DNA from: an uncultured Eubacteriales bacterium
GTDB lineage: Bacteria > Bacillota > Clostridia > Oscillospirales > Oscillospiraceae
Reading direction: 5' to 3'
NCBI GenBank assembly: GCA_900549865.1
Contig: URPU01000057.1
Coordinates: forward strand, 1-15,100
Length of the DNA stretch: 15,100 nucleotides
A program made the position numbers and the translations under genes. The notes below the pieces were generated by a model, which searched no databases, was not told the DNA's origin, and saw nothing but the letters and a program-made list of their open reading frames with translations. Below, one piece after another: positions 1 to 8,424 of the stretch (the stretch's first letter is position 1; the number at the start of each line of letters is the position of its first letter).

Positions 1-153
1 ATGTTTGTGTGGTAACTTCATTCTACCAGAGCCTGCAAGCTATGTCTTCTTTTATCCCTTTTTCTTTTTGCGCAACTTATTGTACATTATCGCGCCTCGC
101 ACGGAAGTGACGAACTTGGTGGAGTATAAGATATAAATAATAAGTATAAGCGC
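1..153. other. Window edge, AT-rich intergenic stretch without a supported gene
   Basis: This stretch is AT-rich and holds only very short open frames on either strand, none with a ribosome binding site and recognisable protein. The minus-strand reading ending near position 50 has a lysine-rich tail (LRKKKKG) but no usable start codon. I see no tRNA, repeat or promoter that I can defend. Confidence 0.5.
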
Positions 154-189
154 AAAACATCGGGAGGAGCGGAATGCTCCTCCCGATGT
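154..189 (-). terminator. Rho-independent terminator of the giant surface-protein gene
   Basis: A perfect 14-bp inverted repeat (arms 157-170 and 176-189) encloses a 5-nt loop. Read on the minus strand it lies about 20 nt past the TAA stop of the giant gene (210-212) and is followed at once by TTTT (157-154), the standard intrinsic terminator layout. The plus-strand side lacks a comparable T run, so it serves the minus strand. Confidence 0.88.
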
Positions 190-209
190 GGGTTTAATGT
201 GTGCTGTAT

Positions 210-3200
210 TTAGTTTACGTCAATCAATTTGAGCTTGACGTTTGCCGTCTTGTTGCTACCGTCTGTCGCTTTGACCGTTATCGTGACAACGGCGTTCAAC
301 TTTATTACTGCGCCCGGTACTATGCTTACGCTTATATTCCCGCTTGGGTCTATCGACGCAGCGACGTCCTTATTGCTTGTCGTCACCGTCCAGCCCTTAT
401 AGCTTCGCGCCGGGGAGTTCTCCACACGCAGCGCCAGCTCATCCAGATCGGACATGCTGCCCGCCAGTGTCTTGCCCGTCACAACTTCACTGCCGAGGAA
501 TATGTTTACCTTCGTCACTATCGGGTATATCACAACGTCAATGCTCGCTGTTGCGCCGCCGCCATCTGCCGCCGTCGCAGTCACCGTCACATACTTCGGC
601 GCTGTCACGGCCTTCGCCTTCAGCACCCCGGATGCGTTCAGCGTTGCACAGTCTGTGTCGCCCGACAGGCTCCATATGACCTTCTTGTTCGTGGCATACT
701 GGTCGCACACCGCCTTGTACGTCACGCTCTTACCGCCGCCGACTATGTCCGCGCCCGCTATCGCCAGCGTATCCATTTTCCGTGTGAACGTCAGCTTTAT
801 GCTCGCGCTCTTGCGGCTGCCGTCTGCCGCCGTTGCCGTGAAGGTAACGGTCCCCGTCTTGGGAAGGCCGGTCTTTGCATCTCTGCATACCGTCACCGTG
901 CCGTCCGCGTCTATCGAGGCAATGTTCGCGCTGCTGCTCTTCCACGTCACGTCCTGCATCGCTTCCACAGGATAGCTCCGCACGCTGAGCTGTACGCTGT
1001 CTCTCTCTCCCACGTCTATCACTGACGGCGCATCGGCGTACACCTTCATGTTGTTCACAGCCGGGCTTATCGTCACCGTTATCTCGTCTCTCACTGCCGG
1101 GTCGTCATTCGAGACGACGCTCACAACGACTTTGTGCGTATACGTCACCTTTGCCGCCGTAAGAACGCCGCTGGAGTTTATGCCGGCATAGCTTGCATAC
1201 TCCGGCGCAATGCTCCACGTGACCTTGCTGTTCGTCGGCTTTGCCGGGGTGAGCTGTGCCGTCAGTTTAAGCTTTCCGCCGCCGCATACCGTCTGGTCGC
1301 CGCCAACTATGCTTATACTCTGCGCGCGGCTGACTACCGTAAGCTTGAATGTGGCCTTTGTCTTTTTATCTGCCGTTGCGGCAGTGAACGTCACAGTGCC
1401 CGCCTTCTTGAGCGTCACCGTGCCATTTGCATCGACCTCCGCTATCGCCTTGCTGCTGCTCGTCCATGTAACGGCCTCATCCGTGGGCTGTACCTCCGCG
1501 CTCAGGCTGACAGCGTCCGTCAGATCTACCGTCCGCGTAAGGCCGGTCACGACCTCGCCGTTCATCAGCACGTCCACGCGCTTCGCTATATTCGGCGTGA
1601 CCGTGATGAGGCACGAGGTGCTCGCCCCTGTCGCCTTCACCGTTGCGATGACCTGTATATCCACCAGCACTGCCGCAGGCTGTACCTTCAGGCTGCCGCT
1701 GGCGTTTATGCTGGCATACGGCGCGGAGGCCGCGCTGACGCTCCACACAACGGCCTTATCTGTAAGAGTCTTATCCGTCTGCACATTGGTCTTGAGCGTC
1801 ACGCTCTTACCGCCGGAGATGACATCCGGGGCATTCAATATCTCTATGCTGTTGGCATATCTGACGAACTTTAGCGTCACGCGCGCGGTCTTATTGCTGC
1901 CGTCCGTGGCCTTTGCCGTCAGCGTAACACTGCCAGTCTTACCCTTGAAGCCGTACACACTGACGCTGCCGCCGCTGACGTCATACTCCGCGTACACGTT
2001 CTTCGTGTCGCTCACGGTCCACTGGATGTTCTTCTTCGCGTCTGCCGGGAAAGTAACAGCCTCCACCGTCAGCGCGTCCGCCGTGCCGTTGAGGTCCACA
2101 TTATACGCCGTGCCGCTGAGGGCTTCGCCGTTCACCTTAAGGGCAACTGCATTCACCTTCGGCACTATCCAGACATAGGCGCTGGTCTCACTCGCGCCGT
2201 CCTTTGCACGGGCGACGACCTCTATCTCCACGGGATAAGTTACCGCCTTTGCCGTCAGCTTGCCTGCGGCTGTGACCGCGGCATAGGGCGCGTACTCATC
2301 AGGAATGCTCCATATGACGGAGTTCGCCTTCGGGCTGCCCAGCACCTGCGCCTTGAGCTGTATGCTCTGCCCGCTGACAAGGGCGTCATCAGGAATGACC
2401 TGTGACGGCGCCGAAGCCATGCCGATGATCTCCACGCCCGTGGACACGCGCGTGGTAGTGAGCTTCACGGCCGCTTTCTTGCGGCTGACGGTATCCGTTG
2501 CTGTGAGAGTCACAGTGCCGAGCTTGGCATTCGGGTCAAGGCTGACGTACAGCGTACCGTCGCCATTATCCGTATACGTGCCGAACGCACCCTTGGTATC
2601 GCTGGAAGTCCAGACTATATTTCCTTCTGCGCCCGCAGGCACTGCCGAAGCGACAAGCGTCAGCTCCGTCTCTGCATTGAGGTTTATCTCCTTCGCCGTG
2701 ACCGCGGCGCCGTTTTCATCCGTGACGGCAACGCCTGCTGCCGCGGGAACGACGGTGATAACATGCCATGCGTCCGCAACGGAGCCGTCGGCCGCGGAGG
2801 CGATGACGGTGACGTCGTGCGCCTCGGTGACGTTCTTCGCCGTCACGGTCGCGGTATTATTCTTCCCTGCCTTGACGGAGGCGTACTCCTCATCCCCGGC
2901 GGCAAGAGCCCATACTATCCCCGTTCCCGTCAGGTTTTCCGGCACGAACGTCGCCGTGACCGTGCCGCTCTGCCCTGTGCGGAGCTTGTCTATGCCATTG
3001 ATCGTGAGCGATGCATCCACTATCTCAAGAGTGAAATCCGTATACACGCCGCTGCCGTCGCACGCCTCAGCGCGCACGACCATAGTGCCCGCGGTATTAC
3101 CGGCCGTAAGGATGCCTGTTTCATAATCTATCGTGGCAAGGTCCTGCCCGGAGAGAACAGTAATATCCATCTCCGTGTTCCACACGTTGTCAGGATATGT

Positions 3201-6200
3201 TCTTATGTCATACTGCGCGCTGCAGCCAAGACCGATAACCGACGGGCCGACGATTTCGATCTGCTCCATAAGGACGCCCTCACGGTAGTGCGGGGTGGTC
3301 GCGGGCGTGATGCTGCCCTCGGCGAAAACTATCGCCCTGTTATGCGCAAGCCGACCCTTCACAATCAGATTGCCGCGCACACACAGGTTGCCATCGTTTG
3401 TAAGCGTGCAGCCGCTGTTGACCGTCAGCGTTACGCCGTTAATGACGTTGATCGTCAGTCCCTCAGGGATGGTCACATTCTTGGCAATCTTTATATCCGC
3501 CAGAACATTGACATCGCAAACATCCGATGAAAGCGCCGCATACAGCTCTTCCGCAGTGCTAACCTCTCTGAAGGTCCATATTCCGCCGCTTTCGCCCGTT
3601 ATACGGCCGGTGTTCTCAATAATGACAGCTTGATCCTCAATATCGCTGTATCCGTTATGCTCAAGCGTGCCCGCAATGATCAGCTTTGCCGGACTGTGCA
3701 CGTATATGTATCCGTTGTTCGTCAGCGTTATGTTCTCCGGGATCGTGAGTGTTCCGCTATCGCCCTCATAGAACGGCAGAGTAAGCTCGCCGTTTTCCGG
3801 AATGGTGAGATCCGCCGTGAGTGTCATACTCGCGCCGCTCGGAAGGCTCATAGAGATGTTTTTGACATCCGATGCCTCGGCAGCGGCGGCGCGCAGAAGC
3901 GCTTCATCATCCGACACGGCATAGAGAGTTATGGCATCTGTGCTGACGCCGGTGATATCCGTCCTGAAATCGCCGATTCCATACCAGCATACCAAAGAGC
4001 CGTTATCGCCGGAAGCATAGCTGCCGTTCAGTGCAAGCTTCCCGCCGTATGCGGCAGCATAGAAGTTATTTAAAAACGTGCCTCCGGCATCGACAGTAAC
4101 GGTGCTTTCATTATAGACGATTATTTGGCCATTATTTGTCAGCGTCACACCACTCGGAACAGTCAGGCGGCCGCCGTTTACGACATAAAGCGTGAAGTTC
4201 TCCGGGATGACGAGGTCTGACGTCAGCGTGATGCCCGTGCTGAGCTCATACCATGTATCCCCGTCGGCTATATGCGAATAGAGGTCATCCCTGAACACAT
4301 CGTCAAAGCCGGGGCCGGTCAGCAGAGCATCGTCATACTTGTATACACTGCCGCCGTCATATGTATATGTTCCCGACAGGTTTATCCGGCTTCCGCCGTA
4401 GGCCTCGATATAGCCGCTGTTTATAAAGGTTCCGGGCACGGTCACAACGCCGTTTCTGTAGACGGACATAGCGCCGCCGTTTGAGAACGTGCCCTGCACA
4501 TCCATCTCCGCCGTCAATTCCGCGTCATCGGAGCCGTATACGACGACGGTGCCGCTGTTATGCACGGTCACGCCCGCCGGAACTGTCAGCGTTGTTGCGG
4601 AGCTTTCGCCCTCATAGATATTCAGCTCCGCATCCTGCGGGATGTACAGGTCGCTGCGAAGAGTGACGGAGGACGTCAGATACGCTTTGCCCTGCTGTGC
4701 AAGAGAAATGCGCACGTCCATCTCCGTGCCCGGAATAAATGTATCGGGCGTCAGGACACCGGATGCACATGTGCCGCCGTTATAGCAGTATACATGCGTA
4801 TCGTCAATAGCGCAGGCCGTGGCCGTCGTCTCTATCCGGCCAAGAGTTTCCGTCGTTATCAGGCCGTTGTTGCGCAGGGTTCCGGAGAGGACGAGAGTGC
4901 TTGCCGCGGTACCGCCGTCTACACCCAGAACGCATATCTGCCCGTAGTTTTCAACCGTGACGCCTTGGGGCACGGTTATGACCGACGGAACATCCTGCGC
5001 CATCGCGCCGACCAAAAGCAGCATTCCGTTTGGGATGACAAGATCCTGCGTGAGCGTTATATTGCCCGAAAGGACATAGCGGGATTCCCCGTTCGCAATA
5101 GCGTTGTGCAACGCCTGCTCTGCCGACACGGCGGGCTCCACCAGAGTAAAGGTCCTGCTGGCGGAGAGATTGCTGCCGTCAAGCGCCTTTATAGTCAGCG
5201 TGACCGTACCGGCCCGCAGGGCGTAAAGGAAATCATGTTTTGCCAGCACCGCCTCGCCGGTCCCGTTTTGAAGCGTTATTTCATAATCAAAATTTTCAGG
5301 ATCTGACACGCCTTCGGCATATATGAAGCATGCGCTGTTATCCCCGACCTCCAGCGTGTCGTCCTTATTTTTCAGGAAAACATCTATCTTCGTTGCATAC
5401 CTGGACTTGACTGTCAGTGTGAGCGAGTCGGATATCGACTCGTTATCATTGGCCGTCGCAGTGATCTCGACCGTGCCGGGTGCGACCGCAGTTATCACGC
5501 CGTCGGCGTCAACGGTTGCGATATCCGTATCGCTGCTTCGCCATGTGACGCTCTTGTTGGAGGCGTTCGCCGGGAGAACTTCAACTGTCGCGGTCAGGGT
5601 TTCATTCGGATAGAACTCCGTTTCCGGACACGACACGCTGAGCGACTGTACGTTCACCACAGGCTCCACCACCTTCACCTTGAAGGAAGCGGTTTTGCCC
5701 GATTTGTCATTCGCCGTCGCCGTTATTGTGGCCGTACCTGCATTGTTGGCCGTCACCTTGCCGCCGGAATCGACAGATGCAACGTGTGTGTTGCTGCTCG
5801 TCCAGCTGACTGTTTTATCAGTGGCGTTCGACGGCTCTATCCACCAAGAGGGGGTGTAGGTCTTGCCGGGGGAAAGCTCCACCTCGACCACGCCCAGCAT
5901 GACGGACGTGACCAAGACCCTGCTGTTATAGCCGCATATGGTGCACACGCCGTTTCCGTCAAAGCTGTGCGTACAGGCCAATGTCGTGAACTCGCCGGAA
6001 TACGTGCATGTTTCCCCGTTCACCGCTGTGGCCGTAATTATATAGTAGTACTTTGTGCCCGGCTGGAGGTTCGGCGTCTCCGTGCCGAAATCCACGGAAA
6101 CCGGCAGAGGATTATATTTATTCAAAATGCTGGCAGAGATATTGTTATCCTCATAGCCGATCTTGTTAATTGCATTTTTTGCCGTGCCATACTTCAGATT

Positions 6201-8228
6201 CCACGACTTGAGCTTATTGGACGAAGAATAGGATATCGTCGTAGCCAGCAGCAGGGTCTGCGACGTCTGCTTTGATATCGTTGGTACAGCTATCGACACC
6301 CGCGCAAGAGTCCAGTGCGCATAAAGCGTATGATCCGTGCGCGACGTCATTTTTGTGGATGCGGTTATCCTGACGCCGCCGCTTTTCGCCGTGTACCAAC
6401 CGTCAAAGTTATAGCCCGTGCGCGTCGGCGTCGGAAGCGTTCCGTAGGCGGAGTTGTATCCGGTGACGTTTTTGCTCGTCTGGCTGCATATTCCGCCGTT
6501 GGCGTCAAGGCTGACCTTAAACGTGTCCTTTACATTCACATCGCCGGAATATATAAAGCTTCCGTTATCAAGTTGATACCAAATATTATTTACATGGTTT
6601 ACGATGCGCTTTGTGATAATGAAGCTGCTGTCAGTGGACGTCGTGTAGCTGACGGTGTTGCTGCAAGTCCACGGCAGACGCCACAGCTTAAGGCTGGCGT
6701 CCTTGCGCGTGGCGACGGCAGAGTAATCCGACACCTCGGAAGCATAGTAATTCATGTAATCGGCAACGGACATATCCGCCGTGGCCGCAGGCTTTGAGGG
6801 CGTTACGGGGGTAGATGAATCTGCTCCAATGTGTAGAACCATATATGCATATGATTTTTGTCCGTCGTCGCGGACATAGTATCCAAGATTGCCGTAATAC
6901 GGACTGTTGTTTGCTGCGATTTTTATATATTCATCTTTTGTTGCATCGCTCACAACAATTGCCACATGGCAGGGCTTATATATATTTCCGATATCCTCTT
7001 CATTCAGCCAGTAAAAAATCAAATCTCCCTGTAAAATTTCTTGCGTTTGATCCGAATAACGCACCTTTCCCCACGTATCTTTGTTTTTTAACTCCCTTAA
7101 AGAACCTATTCCTTTGTTAACAAGGAACTGTAGTAATGGTTCTACATAATCATAGTTAGAGTAACCGTTGGTAGTACCAGAGACTTCTATTCCTCCTTCT
7201 TTAAGGCACCTAGATACAAACGTTGCACACATAACACCCGGATCGTTGTAGTGTTTTCCTGCATAATCAACCGCTTTAGTTCTGTTGTAATAAACACTTT
7301 CGTTCGCGGCCAGCAGCGCGATGCCATTCCCGACGGTGAGTTCTATCTCGCCCACGGCGCCGCTGTCGTCAGCAACCGCGGCATAAATAGTGACGACACC
7401 ATCGGCGACGCCGGTGACAAGGCCGTTTTCGTCAACGGTGGCCGTCTCCTCATCTGAACTTGTCCAGATGACGACCTTGTTTTCCGCATCCTCCGGCGTC
7501 ACGGAGGCGGAAAGCTGAAGCGTTTCCCCAACGTCCACACTGTTCACGTCGCCGGGCGCCGTAACCGTTATGGTCTCAACGAGTACGCCATCCGTGCCCG
7601 CGGCATCAGCCGCGCGCTGTCTGAATGTGAACGCGGCACAACCCGCCGCGCCGTCCTCGGCATAGACGGAGCACGCATACAGAGAAGCCGCGCCGATGTC
7701 GCCCTCTGCCACGGTCACGGTGAGGGCGGGGGAATTTGCCGTGGGGTTCTCCGCGGGGTCTATCTCCGCATATGTACCGAGCGCAGCGTCATAGCGCAGC
7801 CAGACATACGCCAGCACGCCGTCATACACCGGCGCGGGCGCAAGCGTGACCGTCTCCCCGGCGGCAGTGTCCACGATATACTGATATATAAGCGCCTCAT
7901 CGCGGTAGTCCGCGCCGGAGAAGGTGATGAATCCCGGCTCCTCCGGTTCCGGCTCAGCAGCCGGTTCGGGTTCCGCCGTCGGTTCAGGCTCCGTGGAGGG
8001 TTCCGGTTCCGCAGTCGGCTCAACGACGGGCGGTTCCGTTACTGTCGGCTCCTCCGGGGCGGAGGGTTCCTCCACTGGGGGAACATACGGCTCCTCCACC
8101 GGCTGTTCGGCCTGTTCCTCTACAGGCTGCTCTGCAAGCAGCTCCTGCCCGTCTCCCTCGGCCCATGCCGCGGGAACAAAGCTGATGAGCATCGCCGCAC
8201 AAAGCAGCATTGACAGAAAACGTTTCAT
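210..8228 (-). CDS. Giant secreted multidomain protein: amidase-like domain, beta-helix region and ~15 Ig-like (BIG2) domains
   Basis: Exported protein of 2672 residues. I start it at ATG 8228, which has GGGAGG 7 nt upstream, not at the upstream in-frame GTG (8246). Residues 1-23 form a signal peptide (KR, hydrophobic core, AWA before Glu24). Residues 25-99 are a Pro/Glu linker. An Ig-like module follows at about 100-204 and a BIG2 domain at 215-299. Residues 308-467 resemble the Amidase_6/NlpC-P60 cysteine-hydrolase fold (MCATFVSRC with Cys334, PCHVAIV with His421, Asn440/441). An SH3-like segment lies near 505-565, and an InlB-type (Flg_new) repeat at 569-640 has the GYxFDGWYT and LYAHW signatures. 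A fibronectin-III-like part covers about 643-750, a CxH...CxxC element 752-765, and three BIG2 domains 767-1030. Five likely beta-helix modules fill 1035-1634, and about eleven Ig-like domains run to the C-terminus. No LPXTG, SLH or choline-binding anchor is visible. Probable role: surface or secreted adhesin with wall-hydrolase activity; the substrate is unknown. Confidence 0.9.
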   Translation of the reverse strand: MKRFLSMLLCAAMLISFVPAAWAEGDGQELLAEQPVEEQAEQPVEEPYVPPVEEPSAPEEPTVTEPPVVEPTAEPEPSTEPEPTAEPEPAAEPEPEEPGFITFSGADYRDEALIYQYIVDTAAGETVTLAPAPVYDGVLAYVWLRYDAALGTYAEIDPAENPTANSPALTVTVAEGDIGAASLYACSVYAEDGAAGCAAFTFRQRAADAAGTDGVLVETITVTAPGDVNSVDVGETLQLSASVTPEDAENKVVIWTSSDEETATVDENGLVTGVADGVVTIYAAVADDSGAVGEIELTVGNGIALLAANESVYYNRTKAVDYAGKHYNDPGVMCATFVSRCLKEGGIEVSGTTNGYSNYDYVEPLLQFLVNKGIGSLRELKNKDTWGKVRYSDQTQEILQGDLIFYWLNEEDIGNIYKPCHVAIVVSDATKDEYIKIAANNSPYYGNLGYYVRDDGQKSYAYMVLHIGADSSTPVTPSKPAATADMSVADYMNYYASEVSDYSAVATRKDASLKLWRLPWTCSNTVSYTTSTDSSFIITKRIVNHVNNIWYQLDNGSFIYSGDVNVKDTFKVSLDANGGICSQTSKNVTGYNSAYGTLPTPTRTGYNFDGWYTAKSGGVRITASTKMTSRTDHTLYAHWTLARVSIAVPTISKQTSQTLLLATTISYSSSNKLKSWNLKYGTAKNAINKIGYEDNNISASILNKYNPLPVSVDFGTETPNLQPGTKYYYIITATAVNGETCTYSGEFTTLACTHSFDGNGVCTICGYNSRVLVTSVMLGVVEVELSPGKTYTPSWWIEPSNATDKTVSWTSSNTHVASVDSGGKVTANNAGTATITATANDKSGKTASFKVKVVEPVVNVQSLSVSCPETEFYPNETLTATVEVLPANASNKSVTWRSSDTDIATVDADGVITAVAPGTVEITATANDNESISDSLTLTVKSRYATKIDVFLKNKDDTLEVGDNSACFIYAEGVSDPENFDYEITLQNGTGEAVLAKHDFLYALRAGTVTLTIKALDGSNLSASRTFTLVEPAVSAEQALHNAIANGESRYVLSGNITLTQDLVIPNGMLLLVGAMAQDVPSVITVPQGVTVENYGQICVLGVDGGTAASTLVLSGTLRNNGLITTETLGRIETTATACAIDDTHVYCYNGGTCASGVLTPDTFIPGTEMDVRISLAQQGKAYLTSSVTLRSDLYIPQDAELNIYEGESSATTLTVPAGVTVHNSGTVVVYGSDDAELTAEMDVQGTFSNGGAMSVYRNGVVTVPGTFINSGYIEAYGGSRINLSGTYTYDGGSVYKYDDALLTGPGFDDVFRDDLYSHIADGDTWYELSTGITLTSDLVIPENFTLYVVNGGRLTVPSGVTLTNNGQIIVYNESTVTVDAGGTFLNNFYAAAYGGKLALNGSYASGDNGSLVCWYGIGDFRTDITGVSTDAITLYAVSDDEALLRAAAAEASDVKNISMSLPSGASMTLTADLTIPENGELTLPFYEGDSGTLTIPENITLTNNGYIYVHSPAKLIIAGTLEHNGYSDIEDQAVIIENTGRITGESGGIWTFREVSTAEELYAALSSDVCDVNVLADIKIAKNVTIPEGLTINVINGVTLTVNSGCTLTNDGNLCVRGNLIVKGRLAHNRAIVFAEGSITPATTPHYREGVLMEQIEIVGPSVIGLGCSAQYDIRTYPDNVWNTEMDITVLSGQDLATIDYETGILTAGNTAGTMVVRAEACDGSGVYTDFTLEIVDASLTINGIDKLRTGQSGTVTATFVPENLTGTGIVWALAAGDEEYASVKAGKNNTATVTAKNVTEAHDVTVIASAADGSVADAWHVITVVPAAAGVAVTDENGAAVTAKEINLNAETELTLVASAVPAGAEGNIVWTSSDTKGAFGTYTDNGDGTLYVSLDPNAKLGTVTLTATDTVSRKKAAVKLTTTRVSTGVEIIGMASAPSQVIPDDALVSGQSIQLKAQVLGSPKANSVIWSIPDEYAPYAAVTAAGKLTAKAVTYPVEIEVVARAKDGASETSAYVWIVPKVNAVALKVNGEALSGTAYNVDLNGTADALTVEAVTFPADAKKNIQWTVSDTKNVYAEYDVSGGSVSVYGFKGKTGSVTLTAKATDGSNKTARVTLKFVRYANSIEILNAPDVISGGKSVTLKTNVQTDKTLTDKAVVWSVSAASAPYASINASGSLKVQPAAVLVDIQVIATVKATGASTSCLITVTPNIAKRVDVLMNGEVVTGLTRTVDLTDAVSLSAEVQPTDEAVTWTSSSKAIAEVDANGTVTLKKAGTVTFTAATADKKTKATFKLTVVSRAQSISIVGGDQTVCGGGKLKLTAQLTPAKPTNSKVTWSIAPEYASYAGINSSGVLTAAKVTYTHKVVVSVVSNDDPAVRDEITVTISPAVNNMKVYADAPSVIDVGERDSVQLSVRSYPVEAMQDVTWKSSSANIASIDADGTVTVCRDAKTGLPKTGTVTFTATAADGSRKSASIKLTFTRKMDTLAIAGADIVGGGKSVTYKAVCDQYATNKKVIWSLSGDTDCATLNASGVLKAKAVTAPKYVTVTATAADGGGATASIDVVIYPIVTKVNIFLGSEVVTGKTLAGSMSDLDELALRVENSPARSYKGWTVTTSNKDVAASIDPSGNISVSIVPGAVIKLNAVVTITVKATDGSNKTANVKLKLIDVN
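213..2741 (-). repeat. Tandem Ig-like super-repeats (alternating A and B types) in the giant protein
   Basis: The last ~840 residues alternate between two Ig-like repeat types of about 90-100 residues each. Type A carries a GGKSVTLK-like strand, then VxWS, an YAxIxxSGxL segment and an ending in V/I-x-P. Type B carries VTWTSS, an IAxVDANGTV segment, a GTVTFTATAxDGSxKTA strand and an ending in R before the next A unit. The pair is about 185 residues (about 560 bp) and occurs roughly four and a half times. DNA copies are diverged, with recurring blocks such as GCTGCCGTC near strand ends. Confidence 0.8.
3327..5126 (-). repeat. Five beta-helix-like modules within the giant protein
   Basis: Five times the protein repeats a pattern: a short helical lead-in (such as AEQALHNAIANG or AEELYAAL), then xLTxDLVIPxx, then a T-rich strand LTVPxGVTLTNNGxIxVY, then GTFxNNG. 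The repeats begin near residues 1035, 1170, 1315, 1440 and 1558 of the ATG-start protein, giving a period of about 120-145 residues. Regular short strands ending in Asn-Gly or Asn-Asn turns are typical of right-handed beta-helix (pectin-lyase-fold) surface proteins; the fold assignment is inference. Confidence 0.65.
7945..8016 (-). repeat. Four tandem 18-bp units encoding xxEPEP
   Basis: Four consecutive 18-nt copies (7945-7962, 7963-7980, 7981-7998, 7999-8016), each opening GGTTC on the plus strand, encode a hexapeptide of the form (S/T/A)xEPEP. They form the core of the Pro/Glu linker just after the signal peptide. Units of 18 nt keep frame, so copy-number change would alter linker length without a frameshift. 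Confidence 0.85.
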
Positions 8229-8235
8229 TTCATAT

Positions 8236-8241
8236 CCTCCC
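8236..8241 (-). promoter_or_regulatory. Ribosome binding site that fixes the start of the giant gene
   Basis: GGGAGG lies 7 nt before ATG 8228, and the signal-peptide n-region MKRF follows directly. The alternative GTG at 8246 would sit upstream of this site and would add six residues ahead of the signal peptide. Confidence 0.88.
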
Positions 8242-8284
8242 AACACAAAGAATCACATGTCCGTGGTATTATATATCAGAATAT

Positions 8285-8298
8285 ACCATGGCCATGGT
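8285..8298. promoter_or_regulatory. Perfect 14-bp palindrome at the expected transcription start (operator candidate)
   Basis: ACCATGGCCATGGT is fully self-complementary with no spacer. It begins 6 bp downstream of the -10 box of the giant-gene promoter, so it covers the expected start point and the first transcribed bases. That position is typical of a repressor operator. The regulator is unknown and is not encoded in the window. Confidence 0.55.
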
Positions 8299-8304
8299 GC
8301 AAAT

Positions 8305-8333
8305 ACAATAGTTTCCGCCGAAATTTTTGTCAA
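8305..8333 (-). promoter_or_regulatory. Sigma-A promoter of the giant surface-protein gene
   Basis: A consensus -35 TTGACA (8333-8328) is separated by exactly 17 bp from a -10 TATTGT (8310-8305, four of six). The predicted 5' leader is about 70 nt. A second perfect -10 hexamer TATAAT at 8273-8268 has no -35 partner (CATGGC at the right distance), so I treat it as a weaker alternative. Confidence 0.75.
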
Positions 8334-8351
8334 ATTGTACTGCAAGTATAC

Positions 8352-8380
8352 AAAAACGCCGCTCCGGGCAGACGGGGCGG
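8352..8380 (-). terminator. Second terminator hairpin after atpC
   Basis: Arms 8359-8366 and 8373-8380 pair with one mismatch on the minus-strand RNA and enclose a 6-nt loop. CG and then a run of five T (8356-8352) follow in the direction of atp transcription. Together with the stronger hairpin just upstream it should separate the atp operon from the giant gene. Confidence 0.6.
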
Positions 8381-8393
8381 TCAAAACAGCGAA

Positions 8394-8417
8394 CCGCGCC
8401 CGGTTTTCCGGGCGCGG
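8394..8417 (-). terminator. GC-rich hairpin directly after atpC
   Basis: A perfect 10-bp stem (CCGCGCCCGG with its complement) encloses a 4-nt loop, 7 nt beyond the atpC stop codon. It is followed by TTCGCTGTTTT, so the T run is displaced. It may act with the next hairpin as a tandem terminator, or protect the 3' end of the atp mRNA. Confidence 0.7.
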
Positions 8418-8424
8418 CTGAACA

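Noticed and set aside
1..153. Small membrane peptide or mobile-element end on the minus strand (LILIIYILYS...LRKKKKG)
   Set aside because: No in-frame start codon, the frame begins within the terminator, and the hydrophobic stretch is explained by AT-rich DNA. No terminal inverted repeat was seen.
210..8228. CRISPR array or DNA-level satellite suggested by recurring blocks in the giant gene
   Set aside because: The recurrences are diverged coding repeats of Ig-like strands in one frame, not identical repeats separated by unique spacers.
8229..8246. Upstream GTG start adding six residues to the giant protein
   Set aside because: GGGAGG lies downstream of that GTG and 7 nt before the ATG at 8228, which begins a clean signal peptide.
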